Shown here: positions 37,412-50,566 of the stretch, in pieces | Layout: each line of letters opens with the position of its first letter | Numbering within the stretch: position 1 is the first letter of the stretch | NCBI GenBank assembly: GCA_003952965.2 | Contig: CM025856.1 | Span: 30,399,110 to 30,463,109, forward strand | Source of the DNA: Morella rubra | Lineage: Eukaryota > Streptophyta > Magnoliopsida > Fagales > Myricaceae | Length of the DNA: 64,000 bases | Direction of reading: 5' to 3' | Made by a program: the position numbers and the translations under genes | The notes under the pieces: generated by a model | Told to the model about the DNA's origin: nothing | Database searches by the model: none | What the model saw: only the letters and a program-made list of their open reading frames with translations

Positions 37412-40334
37412 CTACGAGTCCCAATTTGGAATGTTTGCAGTGGCTTCATTGACCATTTTCACCAGTGTCACCTACAACGCGTTTGCTCGTCTATAGAAGT
37501 CAATGCCGAAAACAAAAACTTGGAAGAAATGCTGAAAACCTCACAAAGCAAAAAGGGCAAAAAAAAGGTGGTGGGGGGTTGCGGGGGAGACGCGAAGAGA
37601 GAGAGATCCGCAACAATAAATTGGGACAAATGGTATGATAGCACTTACCACACTTTCCGAAACACCTGGTGGCGGCAATGGAAGGTTCCTCGGTGGTTGG
37701 ACATGATCATAAGCTCTTTTGTCAAACCTCCACTCTCCTATCTTTCCATAAGTTAACTCACCCTGAGCATCGAAGCATGCGAAGTAGACAACATAAGGCC
37801 AATAATAAACAAGGAAACAATATTTATCCACTCTTTTCTCTAATTGGAAACAGATTATCTGACACCGACAAACAGAGAAATAATAAGACATTAACTTGAA
37901 AAAAAATATCAAGAGGCTGACTCACAAAAGAAATAATAAGACAGAAAAAGAAAACTACCTTCAAATTATAATCACATCCATAAGTGTAGTGAATTATAAA
38001 CTTCTTGCCAACTTCTGTATCCCATGGAGGCTGATATACAACACAAAACAAGCAACTGATTATAACCCTTAAGCATAGCAGAACTGATATGAAGAAATAC
38101 TAATAATCTTTTTCCACTAGTTCTTTTAATTACATCCCTTTGTGTATCCTTAAGCAAACTTCACAACATTCTACAACTAGAAAGACAGATCAGCAAAACT
38201 ACAAAATGGCAGAAAACGCTAAGCCAATTGTTGTGGTCATCGTATCAACAAGATTGAAGTAAACTAAGACCGATAACCACCAGAGTTGAAGTTTCAGGAT
38301 TGGAGAACCACAAAGGCAGCGAAGAAATGGTGTCTCAGAAATGCTTAAGATGATCACTAATGCGGAAAAGGGAAGCCTGTGAAAAACACAAATGAAGGAG
38401 CAAATGTTGCAATTCTCTAGAATAATTTGGACTACTTTTCAATTATCCAATTGCAAGAGACCAATTAGTTGTACATTCCTAGACCATTCAGGGTGAATAA
38501 GGTATATTCACTTATGACACGACTGAGAATCTCAGCAAACCTGAATCATGAAGTTCTTGTACAAGATGTTACCAACTCCATGCAGAGCAGATGCAACAGC
38601 ATAGCCATACCTAGATTTATAGTATGGAGTAGAAGTCAATAACGTACGTGAAGATCAAAAACATATCAAATTGATTGGAGAAAGCTCACATTTCAAGCAC
38701 CCAACCAAAAGCCTTGTCTGTTTCAGGATCCTTCTTCATTGCCAGGGAAACATTCATCCAAGTGGGAGCAATCTTTTTGAGGGATTCCTATTAATATTCC
38801 ATAAAAATCAAAATCAGGCCAAAGAAACCAAAAAAGGCTACCATTAAATTCCTTTAGCCAAATCACTGTTCTTACCTTCCCAACTATAACAGGAGAATTC
38901 CCGATTGGATCAATGTTAGTTATTGGTCCCTTGTCTTCAGGAAAGTACTTCCTTAGTACTGACTCGTACTTCTTAGGTTCAATATAAAAGAAAGGAAATG
39001 CAGCTCCAAGCCCTTCTTTTGATAAGTTTGGTATGGGCTTGACAATAATATGATCTGGCTCTGCCATCAGTATGTAGCTGGATACATCGTGTGAAATATA
39101 CACATCAAATTACATCTATCCAGGAAAAAGAAGAACTGAAAGGAGAAATCCATTTCTCAAATACTAAAATCAGGTTGTTCAGAGAGTCGTACTCTTCTTC
39201 AATGTCCGCTCGTTGAAGCCACTGCACAAACGCCCATGGTCTGTTGAGGACAATATAACCCTGTGAGTTTGAGATGCAAGATACGCAGTTAATAGAAGGT
39301 AAGTTCTGTAATAATCAACACGATTACAGGCGAACAGAGAGAGAGGGAGAGAAAAAAGAAGTCAGAAAACCTCACTTTCTTGTTCATTGACCATCCATAA
39401 CATATATGGCCTTGTTAAACTAAACAATGAGCGAGAGAGAGGCAAGATGAAATAATGAGTTGCATTCAATACACATAGCCCAAGAACTTGAGTTTTACAC
39501 ATAAAGAGTACATCAAGTTCCATCATCTCTTATATAGGCAACAAGTGGTTCTCCAGTAATCCTAACCATTCCAATAAGTATCTCCAATGTTTTGGCTTAA
39601 GAATAAAATAACACGCTCTCCTATTCAACGAGTGATTTTGAGCGTAAATTATGCATCTAAATGTATTTCCAATATTAAGAGACTTCTGCTCTTCGCAGAC
39701 ATGTCTGGTCTTTCTGCCTGATTGCAGTTTGTCTTCACGTAAAAGTGATCAAAAGCCCTAGATTATGGCGCCATTATTCTTTTCAATAACTCTCAAAGCA
39801 CACATAAAAATCTCACCATGAAAGTCCCAACACAGAAACCTAATTCACTTGAAATTTCCAGTACATACTATTAGATAAAGATTAGTGGAAGGAAGTTGTA
39901 GCTAGAGGAAGACGCACCTGGTCCAATCCAGCAGGTAGAGGCTGGGCAACAAAGGTGGGGATCTCATCCATGTACTTGTCCGGCTTCCCAGAGTGCAAGA
40001 TCCTCGTAAACCCACCCATGTCGGAATTGGGTCCGTCCTTGAATTTCTTGAACCAGTAGTACATGATCCTGCACTGCCACGTGTTGTACACGGAATCCGA
40101 CGCCGTGACCGCCGTGTGGAACAGCTTCCTTGGCTTCTCTGAACCAAGCCCACCTCTTGATCTGTCGACCGGCATCTTGATGATGGGATCCACTGAGATT
40201 CTATCAGACGAAGATCTCGATGGGCCCGGGAGTTCTTGCTTGAGAGGGGCATTGGCCGAGATGATTATGTTATAGGTGATTAGAGCTACTGAGAAGGTTA
40301 TGAGCAGAGTGAAGAACATATTCCCGCAACCCAT
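37412..40334 (-). CDS. HPAT: hydroxyproline O-arabinosyltransferase
   Basis: The eight exons (complement) are 39918-40334, 39193-39260, 38876-39077, 38690-38787, 38541-38610, 37959-38030, 37649-37762 and 37412-37471. They total 1101 bases and encode 366 aa, the usual family length. The protein is type II. A short cytosolic start and one membrane anchor (FFTLLITFSVALITYNIII, residues 7-25) are followed by a stem and a lumenal catalytic domain. The catalytic domain has WQCRIMYYWFKK, GGFTRILHSG, LNRPWAFVQWL, the likely donor-binding region ILMAEPDHI, the HYTYGCDYN block and the C-terminal NEATANIPNW. Family members (Arabidopsis HPAT1-3) act in the Golgi and add the first beta-arabinose to hydroxyproline of extensins and some signal peptides. 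Which HPAT paralogue this is cannot be settled by eye. The frame is intact. It is convergent with the SET gene. Confidence 0.96.
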
Positions 40335-41499
40335 TTTTCCTCTCTGAGCTCTATAGCTCTAGAGTCTAGAGCTTCGAGTCTATGTAGAAATGTCTATGCA
40401 AGTTCTCTGCACATGAATAACAAGCATTGAGAGTGGGGGAAAACGAAGGTGGCGTGTATTGAAAAAAGTCGCCGTCTTCAGCAGCAGTTAGAGAAACTGG
40501 CTGACTAGAATACTTTGATTGATTGATTCTCTTTCCTCGATCTGTTTCCATATTATTTTCTTTTTTATTTTCTGTCGGTCTCTCCCTCTTATCTCCGAAA
40601 TCATGCAACGATGCTTGGGCTTGACAATATTTTTGGCCCAGCCCAATATGATAATGCTCTCTTTGGGAGCGTCACCTAGCAAATGGCCGAAAGAAACTCC
40701 AAAAAGTCCAAAAAGAAAACGACTAATTGACAAAAATGTCTCGCTCGAATTCCTTCTGTTCAGTTTTAACGTTGCATCTTTTGGTACAAAATTTAATTTT
40801 CATTGAATCGCAATTGAAGCAAACGAATGGGACAAACAGGGAACACGCCTGTCTCACTGGATCTGGATTAGATTAGGAATTGTGGTTCTGCAGCAGTTAT
40901 AACCTTTAGTGCCCTAGTTAGAATTGTAGCTAGTCCTCGCTTAAATGGTGGTCTTCGATGGACATTGCAAGTGGCCTCCGGAATTTTGTTGAACCGACCG
41001 AATTCTCTTATCAATGTCTGGGTCGCAGATTCAATCATCGCTGTTCTCGTTCAAGGTTGAAAAAGTAACCCCCAAGAGGTAGTAAGGTCAGACAATTTTG
41101 ATTAGATTAGAGAGTTGACAGACACTATATATATATATATATTTTCTGTTTTATTATCTTTAACGAAAGTAAATACTGGATAAAAATAAATCAAAAATCA
41201 TGTACACCACATGAAGGTGGGACGGAAACAATAGCCGCACAATATAGACCGCAAGTGAGCTATCCTATCCTCGAGCCAATGCCCAGGTATAGTGAGTGGA
41301 AAAACAAGGATGTACACCGCCCGATTTCCTCTCCTCTATCCATATGACAAGCAAGCAGCAGAATCCTCAGCTACAGAATTCTCTCACATTCATAGCAAAA
41401 CTACAATCTAGAACCACCAGAAGAATCCTCAAAAGTATAGCAAACCTACGGCAGGCTGTTGGCAACATAATAAAGTTCCACCCACGAAACACGATCAGT
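40335..41499. other. HPAT promoter and 3' flank of the neurochondrin-like gene
   Basis: This is the leader and promoter side of HPAT (minus strand) on the left, and the downstream side of the neurochondrin-like gene on the right. It contains an AT dinucleotide run at about 41126-41142. No other gene seen. Confidence 0.45.
41126..41142. repeat. AT microsatellite
   Basis: An (AT)n run of about eight units lies between HPAT and the neurochondrin-like gene. Confidence 0.85.
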
Positions 41500-44400
41500 T
41501 CAGCCCTCAACTGCTGCTCTTATATGGGGGAACCTAAGAGCCCATCGAGAGTATCCTGCAAGAGGGTGAGGAAAGAAGAAACCAAAACCACTTGTGAAAG
41601 ATCTAAAAGTAAATAGATGAACGTCCAAATATAGTCCAAACTTCAAAGATCCAGGTGGAGAGGTCTGCATTAACTGATGCATTATAAAATTTAAGAAGTC
41701 AAGACTAATACAGACCTGCATTAACAATCTCAAAAAGATCTGCTTCTGCTTTTGCATCATTAGACATGTCCTGCCATTAATTAAACGAAGGGACAACTTT
41801 TAAATGGACAATTATGAGATTGTGAAGCAATAAGGGAAAGCTTCTTTGCGAAAGCAATTAGATGCAGCATCCAAATCCAATTCTGCAGCACATAGCATAT
41901 TCGTGCCCGCAAATATATGATCTGGCCATTGGTTGAGCTTAGTTCCAGATCTTGCATAACGACTATTGTTTTACCTGTCCTCGTGTAGCCAAACTTCTTG
42001 CAATGAGACGAGACAAGCCATTAAGAGAGCTATAATCAAAGTTGGGATGATTAAGAAGTGCCTCCTCCGATGTGAAATCAAATATCAGCGCACAAATGCT
42101 TGAAGCCATCATAAAAACTGATGGGTCTTCCATATCCACTGAAACCAAGTTCAGGAATTTCACATTAATGCATACATAAAATGCAACCTTTTATATTTTG
42201 AAAGGAAAGTTCCAGAAGAGATAGGAGGTTAAAGATTTTAACCTAACACCTAGAAATAGCAGGTTGAAGAATTAAACGAGTCAGGTTCATGTCATCATAC
42301 CCGTCCAATTGGCCAATGCTTTCAAAAGATGAACAAAATTTGCTTCATCCAGTGACACCCTTACTTGCTCTTTCTATTGCAAAAACAAGCAAAATGTGTC
42401 AATTGTGAGTAACAATCTTCTAGAATACATTGCCAGATTGTAATGTCAATACCACCTTCAACAGGAGATTCATGATTGCATCGCATGCCAAGAATACACA
42501 ACTGTTGTTCCCCACCATACGATTACTTCCACCAATCAATTTTATGAGGCATTCCATAACCTGCAATTATAACAAATAGTGCAGGTCATTCCATCAAGTT
42601 GTGATAATGCATCTGTGCATCAGAATCAATGTCAGTTTCAACTTCTAAATCTGATCCACTGGAGGACATCCTCTCAGTGGCATCATATAAGATCATGCCA
42701 ACTTAAAGAATAAATATAAAAGGAAAAAAAGCAAGCCAACATGAGCACCAAAAATGGGCAACATTCAAGTTACATGACAAAGATGCACTATCTTTCACCT
42801 ATCAATTAGAATTATTCTGACTTACTGCTCTATCTCCTCCGGAAGAAGCCAAAGCCTTGCATCCTTCCATCTCCATTGTTACTTGGCACAACATTGGAAG
42901 CAAAAAACATATAGAGTAGAAAGGGCTGCCATTCATAAACAATTTGAGCTAAAGTCACTCCAAGTACTTAAAATAATACCTCCTCCACCCCCTTCAAAAA
43001 AGAAAGAACCCACATTGTGTCCTCAAAAAGAAAAGGGGAACCAAAACCAAAGACCTAGTCGTCAGTCCCCCCCCCCCCCCCCAAAAAAAAAAAATATAGT
43101 CCATGTCCAAACAGTTTCAGAAGTTGTTAAACCTCTGTTCATCTTCACCTTCGACCGAAAGCATATACTCCAACAGTTCTCTGACCTTCTCTTTGCAAGC
43201 AAAGGGTGTTTCTGCAAGATAGCTGATTAAAAAACAAAAAAAATCACCCTTCTGAGTACAAACAATATGAAGATGTATGATATTTCAAGTCGTTCCGTAC
43301 ATGTGGGATTCCTATGTCAAAAGAAGTTCAACTATGATGGAAGCTTTTTCCTAGGGAGTCTATGGACAAGAGGCTCAATGCAAGAATTAAACGCAATGAA
43401 AGGGCCAGTAACAGACAAATAGCAATTATTCTTGATAAATAGGAAAATAAAATAAGAAAAATGAGGTCTGCGCAGACCTCCCGATAATTCTCACTGAAGC
43501 AAGAAGATCATCTCCTTTTCTTTGTCCATGTTCCTGTATAACCACGACGGTGAATTCACACAGGCAGAACATCATATCTTAATGCTATCAATAACACTCT
43601 CACCTTTGCATCCTGTAAATACTCAAGAACTACTCTAATTGTCTCATCGAGTGCCCTGATCACATTTATGGAAGTGGCTTCATCAATAAGCTCCCCTGTG
43701 AATGATCCCCAAAGATGGTTGAGATTGCATTGCAAAAGTAACAAAACTCTATCACAATCATAATGAGACATTAAGGGTTCTTTACAATGTAATGATCCTT
43801 TACAACTCAAATGAAAAGAAAACTACATTACAATCACAATGAGAAAAAAGTGGCCTAAAGCAAGCATCCATGCTGTAGTCATGGTTGACTAAGCTTTATA
43901 CCTAGGTGACCTAAAGGCCGGGTAGCTATGTAGTCTAAAGATTTCCCTAGCTACAAACTGACCATGGAACCATAGGTAAGGGACTTTGTATCAATCCAGA
44001 GCTAAAACACCATCTCTCCCAAATGCTTAAGCCAATAGAAAGGTGTAATTTAGTCATTTAATTTGTGTTTTGCACAACCCCAGAATCTAATGCACAAAAA
44101 TAAATACACACTAAATGATAATTCTCAATATTATACTACAATATGTGGCATGCAGCTTTTTGGAAAACGTCTCAAACTAAATTGCAAAAAGATAAACTTC
44201 CCTACAAAATCTGAAAAGGAAAAAGAAAAAAAGACCTGGATTTCAAGGATACAAATCTAATAACGATGAGATAAACATACTTTAAGTCAAATGACCTAAG
44301 TCCTTGTATACTTTTTTTTTTATAAGTTAAATTTATTGAAGAAGAATGCTGACATCTAAGTCCTCGTATATAAGACAAAGATCACGAGGAAAGGGAATGT

Positions 44401-47400
44401 CTGACAACCCAAAAATTATTGCAATCACCTGACTCAATTGAATTCAAGTACCCTAATATCACAACCATCTATGAACTAATTAGTATGCAACGGAATCTCA
44501 TGCAAGATACTCTAGGAGTTTGTTATGTACCTTCATTTCCACCAGCATCGGATATTACTTTAATTATCTTCTCCATCAAGGAAAAAGCAATAGCCACATT
44601 TCTTTGCTTTAAAAGAATTGTCTCAGCAGTAGATGAACAGTTATTAGATGCTTCATATTTCAAGTAGGCAAGATCATTCAGCAAAACTGCCACTTCAACC
44701 CTCGATTGCTCTAAGACAAGCAACAGAAACCTGACAAAAGAATGCCATGAAGGAGGGGGGAACATGAAAGTGGACTACCTGTAGCAGCATTGGCTATAGA
44801 AACTAAAGAATTTAAATGCATCACTTACCTGTCAACTGGAATGGAATCCTCTTTATCAGGCAGGTTAACATGACCAATCAACCACTGCTCACCATGTATG
44901 GTTACCATTGTCTCAGCCAACATAAGTGCTTCCAGTCTTTCAGCTGGTGCTGCATAAGAGGGAATAAAAACAAACCTCAATAAGCTTCCAGAGGATTTAA
45001 GAAAAAAAATTTTTTGCCGTCTATTAAATAAAACGAAGGGAAAAAGAAAGAAGTTATATATAAGCCACCAAGTTGCTCTCAGTGCATTTTACTGCCAAAC
45101 ACCATTTCGAATGCAACTACCAGTTAAACGCTATAACAAACACAGTGACACCTTTTCTGACTCTTCAATAAATAAGACATTTTTGAAGAAATCCATGAAT
45201 AAAGGGAAGAAAAAAGGGAATAATCCTCCTGATGTTAACTTGTGAGGGAAAGAAAAAAGGAAAAAGTAACAAAATTTCAGATGGTACGAATGACAAATGG
45301 TTCAACGTACCAACACGACTATGTAAGATGGCTGCAATACCATCACGAATATAATATGACCAACTTCCATTTGGCATTTCACGAAGAGCCTCATGAAGCG
45401 GTGCCTGTAAACACAAAGAAAGTATCATAGTCAGTTTCAAAATCAGTTGACGCAGAAAGCATACACATGATACCACACAGATGCAAAAATCATAATGCAG
45501 GATTCATGAACATTACTCTGTTACTTCATGGTTTAAACTTAAAAGATATGTTAAAGAAGGATTCTGATGGAGTTCTAAATATCATCACGAGATGAAGGCT
45601 AACAAATTTCCCATGCCTAAGTGAAACATTGTCCTATAGGGGCATATCCCGAAGTCTATAATATCTTCATATCCATGGTTTAACTCTCAAACTTGGAGGT
45701 CTCACTGCTAAGAAGATAATGAATTGCAGTCAATAAGCTCTGACTTTAATGGGGCATTCTCCCCTAAAGAACCAAGGTGTAGAGTCAAGTAGAAGGTTCA
45801 AAACATTAGATTTGTATCTAACGGAATCAAGTAAATGTACAAAACTTCAAAGCGCAGGCAGCACATTATCTTGAATTTCACAATTAAAACACAGAAAACT
45901 ATATTGCACAGAGTAAAGGGTTATAGGAGCAGTTAAGAAGACTTTTTTTTCTAGTGTCACAAAATATAAAAATACAACTCTAAAGAGTATTGCATACCGA
46001 ATATTTTGACGAGAGGATGGTAGATAGTAGGTGGAGCACTTCAAATTTGAGCAAATTGTGCAACAGGGCAAATTGCTGCGCCAATTTTACCACCTAAATA
46101 AAATGAAACATGCTCAAAAAGATTATTTGATTTACCAAAAGGAACAGTACAAAAATCAAGTCAGCAAAAAAAATTTAGCTGACCGCCAATCGATGGCACT
46201 AACATGGAACGGAGACAACAAAAAAGATCAATGTGACAAAAGCACAAACTCACAATCAATGAGAGCTCGAATAAATAGTCATTGGTAATGACATCCAGAG
46301 GCAGCTTACTTAGCATTAACAGCACAAGCTTGGTAGCTATTTCCATTAGTTGAGAATCTGCAGAACATTTACATCACATGACTTCTTGAAAAATAATCAA
46401 GATCCTACAATGTCAACAATCAAATTCACTCAAGGGAAGCATAATAATAATTACCATCTGAAAAAGTAGATATTTGAGAAGCTAGCACTTTCATGCCTCT
46501 AGATTCATACAATTTCAAAGCCCCATCTTCAGAAGCAGTTGATACTAGGTACAGAAATTCTAAGCATTCTGCATGCACAGACGATCCTGAACTGAACAAG
46601 AGAGGAAGTCCAAAAGTCAACAATTAACTATGACTGAACACTACCTTGCAAAAAAACTCATTTCCTAGACACAAAAAATAAAAAAATATAAATATATACA
46701 CACTTCAGGAAACTAAGATTTTCACTCAAGTCATAGGACACCACATCTTTCAGGATTTTCACAAATGACCTTTTTCCAAGTATTCACCTTCTTCTGACAT
46801 CTATCAACCAAATCACGCAACACCACCAGCGTAATTGGCTTTTGTACATCAGGTTAAGAAACATGTAACACATATTTCTTGGATATCACTCACGATAATG
46901 CTACTATGTTTTACATTTAGCAACACGCTCGGGGTCAACTAATTTAGTTCTACTGTGCCTCTGGGACCGAAAGACCATATATTTCTTACGTACATGTTTC
47001 TCTGTTACCTAGTCCCGACATTTACTGTAAACATAAATATCGACCATTCAATTTGAAATCAAACTATTAATAAAATGATTCAAAATAACTCCATGAGGAA
47101 TGACGAAGGCAAAATATATGATCTTTCAGACTGCAGAAGACCAGGAGCGCATTCTAAAGCACGAGTTTTCTTACCAATTCCAAATTTTAACAATAACCAA
47201 ATAGGCCACCATACTTTGTACCAGATATTTCAAAAGGATCTGATAGTCATCTTGAAAGTAATTTTACAAGAAAGAACAAGCATAGGCTAAAATTTCAGAT
47301 TAAAGGATCTTTGCTTTTTTACCTTTTCAATTCATAAATATATCAAGAAAATTTAAAAGTTGAGACCTTACTCCGACATAGTTTCCAATATCAACGGGAT

Positions 47401-48018
47401 CTTTGAAGACATGTCTTCTGAAGAAGCAATTTCAGGAACACGACAGAAGGCGGCTAGGACTGTAATAGCTAGTTTCAAGTATGCATCACGATTATCGGTC
47501 CCACTGCCGCCAATGCTTCCTTTTCCCATCCCTTAATATACATTGTATCCACAAATGACAAAAATTTGAGATTAATGAAAATTACATGAGGAAAAAAAAT
47601 GAACTCAGTTTCTAGAATCCAGACTGAACTAAGTTTCAAGCCTAGAAAAACTGTCTTGTATTCTTTAAATAATAAAACAAATAAATTTTAGAATTCTTTT
47701 CTTTTGGTTTCCAGCATTTCTTTCCTCGGAAGCCCAACAGGAGATTTTATAGCTCACCGGTTCTAAGGAGTCGATCCAGGAAGCGAACTCCGACGGCGTC
47801 ATAAACCCTACAGAGCAAAGCGTGGTCGTCGCCTTTGCAAAACTTGGTGACCAGAAATAGACCAGCGAGGCGCTGCTCATCTCGCTCGCCTTGCAAGAGC
47901 TTCAAGCAGTCTTCAAGAGACGGAGCTTGCTCGGGCTGCGCCTCCTGTAAATTGGAGGCGAAGAAGTTTAATACGAGACAGAGAGGGAAAGGGAGAGAGT
48001 GAGTGAGGGGCTCACCAT
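41500..48018 (-). CDS. neurochondrin family protein
   Basis: The coding exons (complement) are 48016-48018, 47758-47944, 47372-47531, 46455-46591, 46254-46357, 45998-46093, 45311-45404, 44829-44949, 44531-44730, 43604-43695, 43478-43533, 43133-43222, 42826-42925, 42456-42560, 42301-42373, 41975-42138, 41716-41770 and 41500-41555. Phases close throughout for 630 aa. The N-terminus has the family signature SLEDCLKLLQGERDEQRLAG, then LVTKFCKGDD and VGVRFLDRLLRTG. The rest is an alpha-helical, ARM-like repeat protein with VLAAFCRVPEIASSEDM, CLEFLYLVSTASEDG, PLHEALREMPNGSWSYYIRDGIAAILHSR and ALANWTVDMEDPSVF. Plant members are about 600 aa and conserved but hardly studied; the animal protein is a cytosolic neuronal factor. 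No signal or membrane segment is evident. The first coding exon is exactly ATG, joined to GAGGCGCAG. Confidence 0.93.
43067..43082. repeat. poly-C run of 16
   Basis: An uninterrupted run of exactly 16 C, followed by an A run, lies in an intron of the neurochondrin-like gene. Confidence 0.95.
44296..44370 (-). mobile_element. short retrotransposon tail (45 bases) with 15-base target duplication
   Basis: CTAAGTCCTTGTATA at 44296-44310 is repeated with one mismatch at 44356-44370. The insert between, read on the minus strand, ends in AACTTATAAAAAAAAAAAG. It lies in intron 9 of the neurochondrin-like gene. The CTTATAAAA end resembles the tails at 21355 and 26821. Confidence 0.85.
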
Positions 48019-48449
48019 GGAAGCCGAGGAGCTGAATGCGAATATCACAAGAGTGTGGGAGGTGGTTATCTGAGAATTTTGGAGGGTTTTGTTTCCTTTT
48101 CTTTGTTTGAAACACTCTCAGAGACTTCGAGAATGCGAGCTGCTCACCTCCCACAAACTTCCCTCGGACATCCTGCCGCATTTAAATAAGAGGATGCCAC
48201 ATGGCATAAAAAGTCCAAAGGCCCAAAGAGCTGCCACGAAGCTTTTTCCTTAACGTTATTTCGTCCTCTTAACCTTCCCCTTGACCGAACACTCTCGTAG
48301 CCTCTGCGTTTTCAGCTCAAACGATATTCCAAAAGTTTCTCATTTTTTCTCACGGAAATTTCATCAAACGTGAGGGGCCCAAGCACCCAATGCAAAGTGC
48401 CAAAGTGGAATACACGGAGGACAGAGAAAAAAGAAAAAAAGGAATACAG

Positions 48450-48665
48450 GCATGGTTGTTTGGATACAAAATTTAAAATTTGAATCTAATCTTTTAAATT
48501 TACGATACTAATATTACTATACACGTATATTAATATAATTTAATATTAATTTTTTACAAATATCAATAAAATTTAATAATTTTTACACATATATCAATAA
48601 AATTTAAATATCACTTAAATATTAACTATTTAAAATCTTCAAAATTTTCTCAAATGCCGCATGCC
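48450..48665. mobile_element. AT-rich MITE-like element, family D copy 2
   Basis: The left end GCATGGTTGTTTGGATACAA runs into AAATTTAAAATTTGAATCTAA, very close to the reversed right end of the copy at 6172-6388. The right end, reversed, reads GGCATTTGAGAAAATTTTGAA. Confidence 0.6.
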
Positions 48666-49119
48666 TCGAATAGCACAAAATCTTCAGTTTTTTTATACGA
48701 ATTTTCCTTGAATGCCTTGCCCAAATAACACAAAAAAGATAACACCTTTAAAGCGGGATAGTTCACACCCCGTCGCATGACATCGGCCTAAGGGGGGTGA
48801 GGTGGGTACAGGTTGAAGAGTACAAATTCGGACACGAAAGAGAGAGGGGGCCCGCGACAACCTTAAAAGTATGAAGCTTTGGTACAATACAACTTGTAGA
48901 GAGTGTAGTCTGTAAGTAGGAGGTTCTATGAGAAAGTGGAAGCTAGGACTATAGCTCAAGGAGAGGAGGCGAGAGAGGGAGAAAAGAGAAGCGAGTAGTT
49001 GGAAAGGGGAGAGTAAAAGGAAGTGATTGCGCAATTGAGAGGGGTAAGGCGGACAGAGGAGGAGATGAAGCCCGTTACCGTCGGGCCGGGGGAGTTCGGT
49101 TATTGTGCTGAGAATTATG

Positions 49120-49407
49120 GCTTTTGTTTATTGAAATTTTAAAAATATTTTAAAATTTTAGAAATTTTTTAAATATTAAAATTTATTAAAATTTTAAAAA
49201 GTGTGAAGTGTATGTGTAAAAATGTAAAATTTATTAAAATTTATAAAATATGTTTTAGTAAATATTTTAAGTATAAAAATTTTAAAATAATATTTCCAAA
49301 ATTTTTAACTTTTACATGACATACATCACTTTTCATAAATCTCAATAAATTTCAATAAAAATAAAGATTTTAAAAATTTTAAAAATTTTGACAAACAAAC
49401 ATCCTTT
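49120..49407. mobile_element. AT-rich MITE-like element, family D copy 3
   Basis: The left end reads TTTTGTTTATTGAAATTTTA. The right end, reversed, reads GATGTTTGTTTGTCAAAATTT. Both continue into AAAATTTTTAAAAT. The core is AT-rich and non-coding. Confidence 0.6.
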
Positions 49408-50071
49408 TTATATGATAGAAATTTTGGACTCTAAAATAATTGGACAAATAAATGCTCCCTTTAATATGGCAATGGATGCTGATGGAAGGGGAGGATCTAA
49501 ACTTCACAACCATCTATGAACTAATAAGACCGAATCCTGCTTTTACGGAATTTATTGTGAAGCGTCATCTTTAATGCGGTCGCGAGTGTAGTCAGAGGCA
49601 CAGAGCCAAAGGAGAATGAAGCTAATCGTGGATTGAAATTGTTTTGGCCTCGTACGTGGAAGAAGCTAATCGGAAGATCCTTCCATTAAAAAAAAAACAT
49701 TGCAAGAAGAAAGAAGAAGAAGCGAATCGTCCTACGTAAAAACGGCTACTCGCATCAGCATTTCACCGAAAGAACAAAAGACAAGATAACCAACCCAATT
49801 CAAGGAAGGATCCGAGGGCAAAAGATAAAGCAAAAGAAAACTTTTTTATCTTTAAACGTTCCCCCGACGGCTCAAGCATGGTAGGAACTAGTTTATAAGA
49901 AAAATGGAAAACAAAAAGTTGACAAGAAAAGTATCACACCTAGACTACGAGAAGTTAGATATACACGCATACGTGCGTCACCGACCTACACAAAGTTTCT
50001 CCTCCAAAGAAGCAAAAGGTATCGAAAGGAATGCATAAAAGTATGGCTTAAATGCACAGATCGGTCGAACA

Positions 50072-50380
50072 AATGGCAGAACGCGATAGACTCAATTAAT
50101 AGGAATGACACGAGTCCGTATGACCACAAGTCGACACAGTCAAATACAAGTAGACCCACTGTGATGGACTGATGACGAGCTCGTGTCCGAACGTAAGAAC
50201 ATTTTCGTTTCGAGAAATATGCAATTTCTCCTAAAAGTATTCTATCGTCAAACAAATGTCAGAACGCGTAGACTCAATAAAAAGGAATGACACGAATCCA
50301 CGTCGACACAGTCAAATACAAGTAGCCCACTGTGATGGCTGATGAGCTCTGTCCGAACGTAAGAACATTTTCGTTTTGAG
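50072..50380. repeat. diverged tandem duplication, about 145 and 132 bases
   Basis: The block from CGAACAAATGGCAGAACGCG to AACATTTTCGTTTCGAGA (50072-50215) recurs at about 50249-50380. The second copy matches nearly throughout but lacks single or few bases at many places (for example GACCCACTG becomes GCCCACTG). Confidence 0.9.
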
Positions 50381-50566
50381 AAAATTTAAAAAATATTGAT
50401 ATTTATATTTAATTTTATTGATATATATGTAAAAGTTGTTAAAATTATATTGATGTATATAAGAAAAATAATATTGAATTATATTAAAATATATATTTTT
50501 ATAATATTAAGATTATAAATGTAAAAACATAATATGCAAATCTTAAAAATTTGTAGGAAACTAACA
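50377..50566. mobile_element. AT-rich MITE-like element, family D copy 4
   Basis: The left end is CGTTTTGAGAAAATTTAAAA. The right end, reversed, is GTTTCCTACAAATTTTTAAGA. It has the same size class and end style as the other family D copies but weaker similarity. Confidence 0.4.
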
